Shown: positions 60,804-64,000 of the stretch, one piece after another
Layout: every line of letters starts with the position of its first letter
Numbering within the stretch: the stretch's first letter is position 1
NCBI GenBank assembly: GCA_937901965.1
Contig: CALGSW010000010.1
Location: 92,782-156,781, forward strand
Direction: 5' to 3'
Length of the DNA stretch: 64,000 nt
Origin: an uncultured Bacteroidota bacterium
GTDB taxonomy: Bacteria > Bacteroidota > Bacteroidia > Bacteroidales > UBA932
The notes under the pieces: generated by a model
The model's input: the letters and a program-made list of their open reading frames with translations, nothing else
Told to the model about the DNA's origin: nothing
The model's database searches: none
Position numbers and translations under genes: made by a program

Positions 60804-61699
60804 ATGCGTTTTTTTTCTCTTTGTGCAATTATAACTCCTGATACAACTATAGCTATTCCTGTAATTTTGTATATACCTAGCCCCTCCTGACCTGTCATGA
60901 ATGCACCAAAGGCGGAAATGGCAGGAACCAAAGATGTAAAAATATTTGTTCTGGCTATACCTAAAGCTTTTATTGAATTGATAAAGAGAATGAAAGCCAA
61001 ACATGAACACAGAGCTGCAAGAAAGAGCAGTGGTTTCAAAGTATTAATATTAAGGCTGCTTAAGCTAAAATCCCCCGAATCAACCAAAAGGAATAATGGA
61101 AGAAAATAGAGAGCTCCCAAAAGATGCTGATATGTTGCAATAGTAAAGCTATTATAATTTACTGCCAGCTTTTTTACTACCATAGAGTATCCAACAGCTG
61201 AGAAAACGGCAACAAACAATAGAACTAATCCCCAGTAATGGTCAACCGATATTTTCCCTCCATCAAAAACAACTAATAAGATACCGGGCAGAGTGATAAA
61301 GACTCCTAGAATATTTATTGTGGTTATACGTTCTTTATATATGAGAATACCTGGAATCAAAGCAAATATTGGTATTGTGGCTATAATAATTGAACTTAGG
61401 GTAGGGGAGTTGACAATCTGAAGCCCGTATGTTTCACCAATGAAATAAATAAATGGTTCAAGTAATACTAATAATAAGAACCATTTATAGTCCATTTTAT
61501 CAATTCTCTGAATTTTTTTAGCTGTCAATGATACTGCCAGTAGTAATATAGCAGCAAACGACATCCTGAAAAAAACAAGTGCCATAGGAGGGAAACCCTG
61601 TAACAACAGTGAATTAGTCCAAATGAATGAGAATCCCCAAAAAATTACAGCTGCAATAATTGACAGGTAAATAACAATTCCAGATGCGTTATTTTTCAT
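60800..61699 (-). CDS. EamA/DMT-superfamily permease (second)
   Basis: A 299-residue inner-membrane protein with ten predicted helices in two EamA repeats. Landmarks are AVIFWGFSFIWTNSLLLQGF near the start and FTSLVPAISAFGAFMTGQEG near the end. The substrate is unknown. It overlaps the stop of the dihydroorotase gene by 11 bp and is therefore the last gene of a three-gene minus-strand operon with pyrC and the mannosyltransferase. Confidence 0.87.
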   Translation of the reverse strand: MKNNASGIVIYLSIIAAVIFWGFSFIWTNSLLLQGFPPMALVFFRMSFAAILLLAVSLTAKKIQRIDKMDYKWFLLLVLLEPFIYFIGETYGLQIVNSPTLSSIIIATIPIFALIPGILIYKERITTINILGVFITLPGILLVVFDGGKISVDHYWGLVLLFVAVFSAVGYSMVVKKLAVNYNSFTIATYQHLLGALYFLPLFLLVDSGDFSLSSLNINTLKPLLFLAALCSCLAFILFINSIKALGIARTNIFTSLVPAISAFGAFMTGQEGLGIYKITGIAIVVSGVIIAQREKKRI

Positions 61700-63029
61700 G
61701 TTTAAAATATAATCTTTCTCCTGCTCGTTTTCCTGTTAATTTACCTAAGGCAACTGTATGTGTGCCGTTTACAAAAGTATGAACAACTGATGCGTTAAAA
61801 CATTTACCTTCAAAAGGGGACCATCCACACTTGTAATATATATTATCGGAATTTATTTGCATCTTTTTATTAGGATCAACTAAAATTAAATCTGCATAAT
61901 AGCCATTTCTTATATAACCTCTTTTGTCTATTCCAAACCTTTCGGCCGGTGAGTGAGCCATTCTGTCGGCTATATCTTCCATAGAAAAGTGGCCTTGAAG
62001 AAATAGTTCCCACATTATTTGGAAACTATGTTGAATTAGCGGCAAGCCGGAAGGGGCATCTGAATATTTTCTCTCTTTCTCCTCTTTTGTATGTGGCGCG
62101 TGATCTGTTGCAAGAACCTTTATCACGCCATCTTTCACCGCTTTTATTAAAGCTTCTTTATCTGATATGGATTTAATAGCAGGATTACATTTGATCTTTG
62201 TTCCCATATCATTATAGAATGTGTCGTCAAATACAAGATAATGAACACAGACTTCACCTGTAATTTCAGGATTGGTTGTACTTGCCTCCCTTATCAATTC
62301 AATTTCTTCTTTTGTTGATATATGTAAAATATGAAGAGAAGATTTGTGCTTTTTTGCTAGTTCAATCGCTTTAGAAGTAGATTGTATACATGCCTCTCTG
62401 CTTCGTATTATTGGGTGAAAATTAATAGGAATATCATCCCCATAAATCTCTTTTGCATTTCTCAAGTTCTTTTGAACAGTACTCTCTTCCTCACAATGAA
62501 CGGCAATAATCATGCGTGAATTCTCAAATATTGCCTCTAATGAACTTAGGTTATTTACAAGCATATTTCCCGTAGAAGAACCCATGAACAATTTAATTCC
62601 ACATATTGTATTTGGATTTGCACTTAGTATCTCGTTAAGGTTGTTATTTGTACCGCCAAGATAAAATGAGTAGTTGGACAATGAACACTTACTGGCAATG
62701 GAATATTTCTCCTCAAGAATTTCAAGTGTTGTTGCTGGTGGATTAGTATTTGGCATCTCCATAAAAGAGGTAACACCTCCGAGAACAGCTGAAGAACTTT
62801 CTGATGCAATATCGCCTTTATGAGTGTTTCCGGGCTCTCTGAAATGGACCTGATCATCAATCAATCCGGGAAATAAAATCAACCCATCTGCTTCAATAAT
62901 TTTATCTGCAGATGGTAGAGATTCACCACTTTTGTAAATATTACTTATTATTTTTTGATTAATCAGAACAGACCCAATAAAGTTAACCCCCTCATTTACG
63001 ATTGTGCAATTTTTTATAAGAGTCCTCAT
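61689..63029 (-). CDS. pyrC: Dihydroorotase (class I)
   Basis: A 446-residue amidohydrolase of pyrimidine synthesis, closing N-carbamoyl-aspartate to dihydroorotate. Metal ligands are the HxR of DDQVHFREPG, the Lys of GIKLFMGSSTGNM (likely carboxylated), His residues in IAVHCEEE and HILHIS, and Asp/His in ATDHAPHTKEE. It is of the long class-I type, close to hydantoinases, but the FREPG motif supports dihydroorotase. It lies 1 bp downstream of the GT2 gene. Confidence 0.92.
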   Translation of the reverse strand: MRTLIKNCTIVNEGVNFIGSVLINQKIISNIYKSGESLPSADKIIEADGLILFPGLIDDQVHFREPGNTHKGDIASESSSAVLGGVTSFMEMPNTNPPATTLEILEEKYSIASKCSLSNYSFYLGGTNNNLNEILSANPNTICGIKLFMGSSTGNMLVNNLSSLEAIFENSRMIIAVHCEEESTVQKNLRNAKEIYGDDIPINFHPIIRSREACIQSTSKAIELAKKHKSSLHILHISTKEEIELIREASTTNPEITGEVCVHYLVFDDTFYNDMGTKIKCNPAIKSISDKEALIKAVKDGVIKVLATDHAPHTKEEKERKYSDAPSGLPLIQHSFQIMWELFLQGHFSMEDIADRMAHSPAERFGIDKRGYIRNGYYADLILVDPNKKMQINSDNIYYKCGWSPFEGKCFNASVVHTFVNGTHTVALGKLTGKRAGERLYFKHEK

Positions 63030-63030
63030 T

Positions 63031-63762
63031 TTATGATTGTTGTCTTGGTTTAATTCGTCTCATTTTCATCTTCAGTACCCCCCAGAATGCTTCGCCAAAT
63101 ATTCCACTACTCATTTTTGATGTTCCTTCAGTTCTGTCAATAAAAATTATTGGAACTTCTTCAATTTTAAACCCTAGTTTAAAAGTATTATACTTCATTT
63201 CAATTTGAAATCCGTAACCTTTCATCTTGATTTTATCAAAATCTATTGTCTCAAGAACCTCTCTTCTATAGCATTTGAATCCTGCAGTAGTGTCGTAAAT
63301 TTTCATTCCAAGCACAGTCCTTACGTAGGCAGAGGCATAATAAGACATTATAACTCTTCCAATGGGCCAGTTAATTACACTTATACCCTTACAATATCTT
63401 GAGCCAATAGAGAGATCGGCACCATTCAGACATGCCCTGTAAAGCTTTGGAAGATCATTTGGATTATGAGAAAAGTCTGCATCCATCTCAAAAATATAAT
63501 CATATTTATGAGTTATTGACCAATTAAATCCGGTTATATATGCTGTACCGAGACCTTGCTTTCCGGCTCTTTCAATTAAATGAACGGACTCAGAAAATTC
63601 AGTTTGTAGCCTTTTTACAATTTCTGCAGTTCCGTCAGGAGAGCCATCGTCAACAATTAATACATGAAAACAATCAGTTAAGCCAAGAATCTCCCTGATA
63701 ATTTTTTCAATATTCTCCTTTTCATTATAGGTAGGGATGATGACGATTTTTCTGGAGTTCAT
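63031..63762 (-). CDS. Dpm1-like polyprenol-phosphate mannosyltransferase (GT2)
   Basis: A 243-residue family 2 glycosyltransferase without membrane segments. The nucleotide-sugar fold shows IVIIPTYNEKENIEKII and VLIVDDGSPDGTA, and the metal-binding DxD is EMDADFSHNP. The later GSRYCKGISVINWPIGR and TAGFKCYRR are typical of Dpm1-type enzymes, which move mannose (or a related sugar) from GDP to polyprenyl phosphate for glycan or lipoprotein assembly. It heads the minus-strand operon with pyrC and a DMT permease. Confidence 0.9.
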   Translation of the reverse strand: MNSRKIVIIPTYNEKENIEKIIREILGLTDCFHVLIVDDGSPDGTAEIVKRLQTEFSESVHLIERAGKQGLGTAYITGFNWSITHKYDYIFEMDADFSHNPNDLPKLYRACLNGADLSIGSRYCKGISVINWPIGRVIMSYYASAYVRTVLGMKIYDTTAGFKCYRREVLETIDFDKIKMKGYGFQIEMKYNTFKLGFKIEEVPIIFIDRTEGTSKMSSGIFGEAFWGVLKMKMRRIKPRQQS

Positions 63763-63813
63763 TGTTAAAGCATTAATTTATCCCGCAAAAGTATTAAATA
63801 ATTTGCATTATTT

Positions 63814-63844
63814 TTTGGTTAATTTCAAAAACTGAATACCTTTG
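63814..63844 (+). promoter_or_regulatory. Upstream stable-RNA promoter P1: TTTG-N19-TACCTTTG
   Basis: TTTG (63814-63817) and TACCTTTG (63837-63844), spaced by 19 nt. The start region is CAGCCCCAAAACGG. It is the first of two tandem copies. Confidence 0.75.
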
Positions 63845-63896
63845 CAGCCCCAAAACGGAGAGGTTTGAATTAAAACAGAAAAATCTCAAAGATATT

Positions 63897-63927
63897 TTTG
63901 GAAATGAAAAAAAAGTGCTTACCTTTG
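63897..63927 (+). promoter_or_regulatory. Downstream stable-RNA promoter P2: TTTG-N19-TACCTTTG
   Basis: TTTG (63897-63900) and TACCTTTG (63920-63927), again 19 nt apart and exactly 83 bp after P1. The start region is CACTCCCCAAAACAACGG. Confidence 0.75.
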
Positions 63928-64000
63928 CACTCCCCAAAACAACGGGGGAAGTTCATTGAAATATTGGAAGACAAGTACAATTTAAAGTAGTACGATAAAT
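63928..64000 (+). other. Probable rRNA-operon leader, continuing past the window
   Basis: After P2 comes a non-coding stretch with GTTCATTGAAATATTGGAAG (63951-63970), which resembles the leader preceding 16S rRNA in Bacteroidetes (from memory, GTTCxTTGAxATxTTGG). No protein frame starts here. The 16S gene itself is not in the window, so this is inference. Confidence 0.55.

Noticed and set aside
1..64000. CRISPR arrays, insertion sequences, integrases or prophage genes
   Set aside because: No regularly spaced repeats, transposase motifs, integrase or phage structural genes were recognised. The tRNA-Lys genes show no neighbouring attachment-site repeat or integrase.

Overview
The window is about 64 kb of AT-rich, densely packed bacterial chromosome. 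Several things point to a member of the Bacteroidetes, probably a Bacteroidales-like anaerobe. Promoters match the Bacteroidetes type (TTTG, about 19-20 nt, TAnnTTTG). RpoD is short, without a long N-terminal region. There is a carboxypeptidase-regulatory-domain TonB receptor, a DPP11-type S46 peptidase, an S9D peptidase, an M3 peptidase lipoprotein and a solitary RRM protein. No insertion sequence, prophage or CRISPR array was seen. The genus cannot be fixed from the sequence.

Layout. 1-7356: end of a PAS-histidine kinase-receiver hybrid overlapping an S9D peptidase gene, then a small His-rich membrane protein, a TonB-dependent receptor and a patatin-like phospholipase. 7360-15734 (minus): a compact chemosensory operon in the order CheW, CheR-TPR, CheW, chemoreceptor, CheA-receiver, CheB, receiver-histidine kinase. 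This is the order of the Pseudomonas Wsp surface-sensing system, but the terminal response regulator is a receiver-histidine kinase instead of a GGDEF diguanylate cyclase. There are no flagellar genes. Divergent from it (15808-17123) is an overlapping pair: a RIC-like di-iron hemerythrin protein without the usual Cys pair, and a LuxR-type regulator whose receiver has lost its phospho-acceptor Asp. 17137-23354: alcohol dehydrogenase, two tRNA-Lys genes (CUU and UUU), MscL, an AspT/YidE-type transporter, a WG-repeat lipoprotein and an uncharacterised protein. 23307-33541: ClpC, GyrA, a TPR protein, an AI-2E-family membrane protein, DPP11 and an RRM protein. 33585-40692: a PurF-like protein lacking the glutaminase Cys, a DMT permease, ComEC without its hydrolase domain, and an ackA-ptb-buk fermentation operon. 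40749-50147: orphan binding-protein lipoprotein, flavoprotein, dnaN-exonuclease-degenerate FAH protein, HtrA protease, rpoD, M3 peptidase. 50206-63762: CPA1 antiporter, alanine symporter, argS, YgiQ radical SAM protein, an acidic conserved protein, a ClC protein, Tex, and a dpm1-like/pyrC/DMT minus-strand operon. 63814-64000: two tandem promoters with identical spacing and a leader resembling those of rRNA operons, so an rRNA operon probably begins just past the right edge.

Taken together, the exported peptidases, the alanine symporter and the acetate/butyrate kinases suggest peptide and amino-acid fermentation to short-chain acids (inference). The most distinctive content is the Wsp-like operon with a histidine-kinase output and the neighbouring hemerythrin/pseudo-receiver pair. 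Promoters of the stable RNAs (two tRNA-Lys genes and the presumed rRNA operon) share an unusual start-region sequence, and several protein genes have a -7 box so close to the ATG that leaderless translation is likely.
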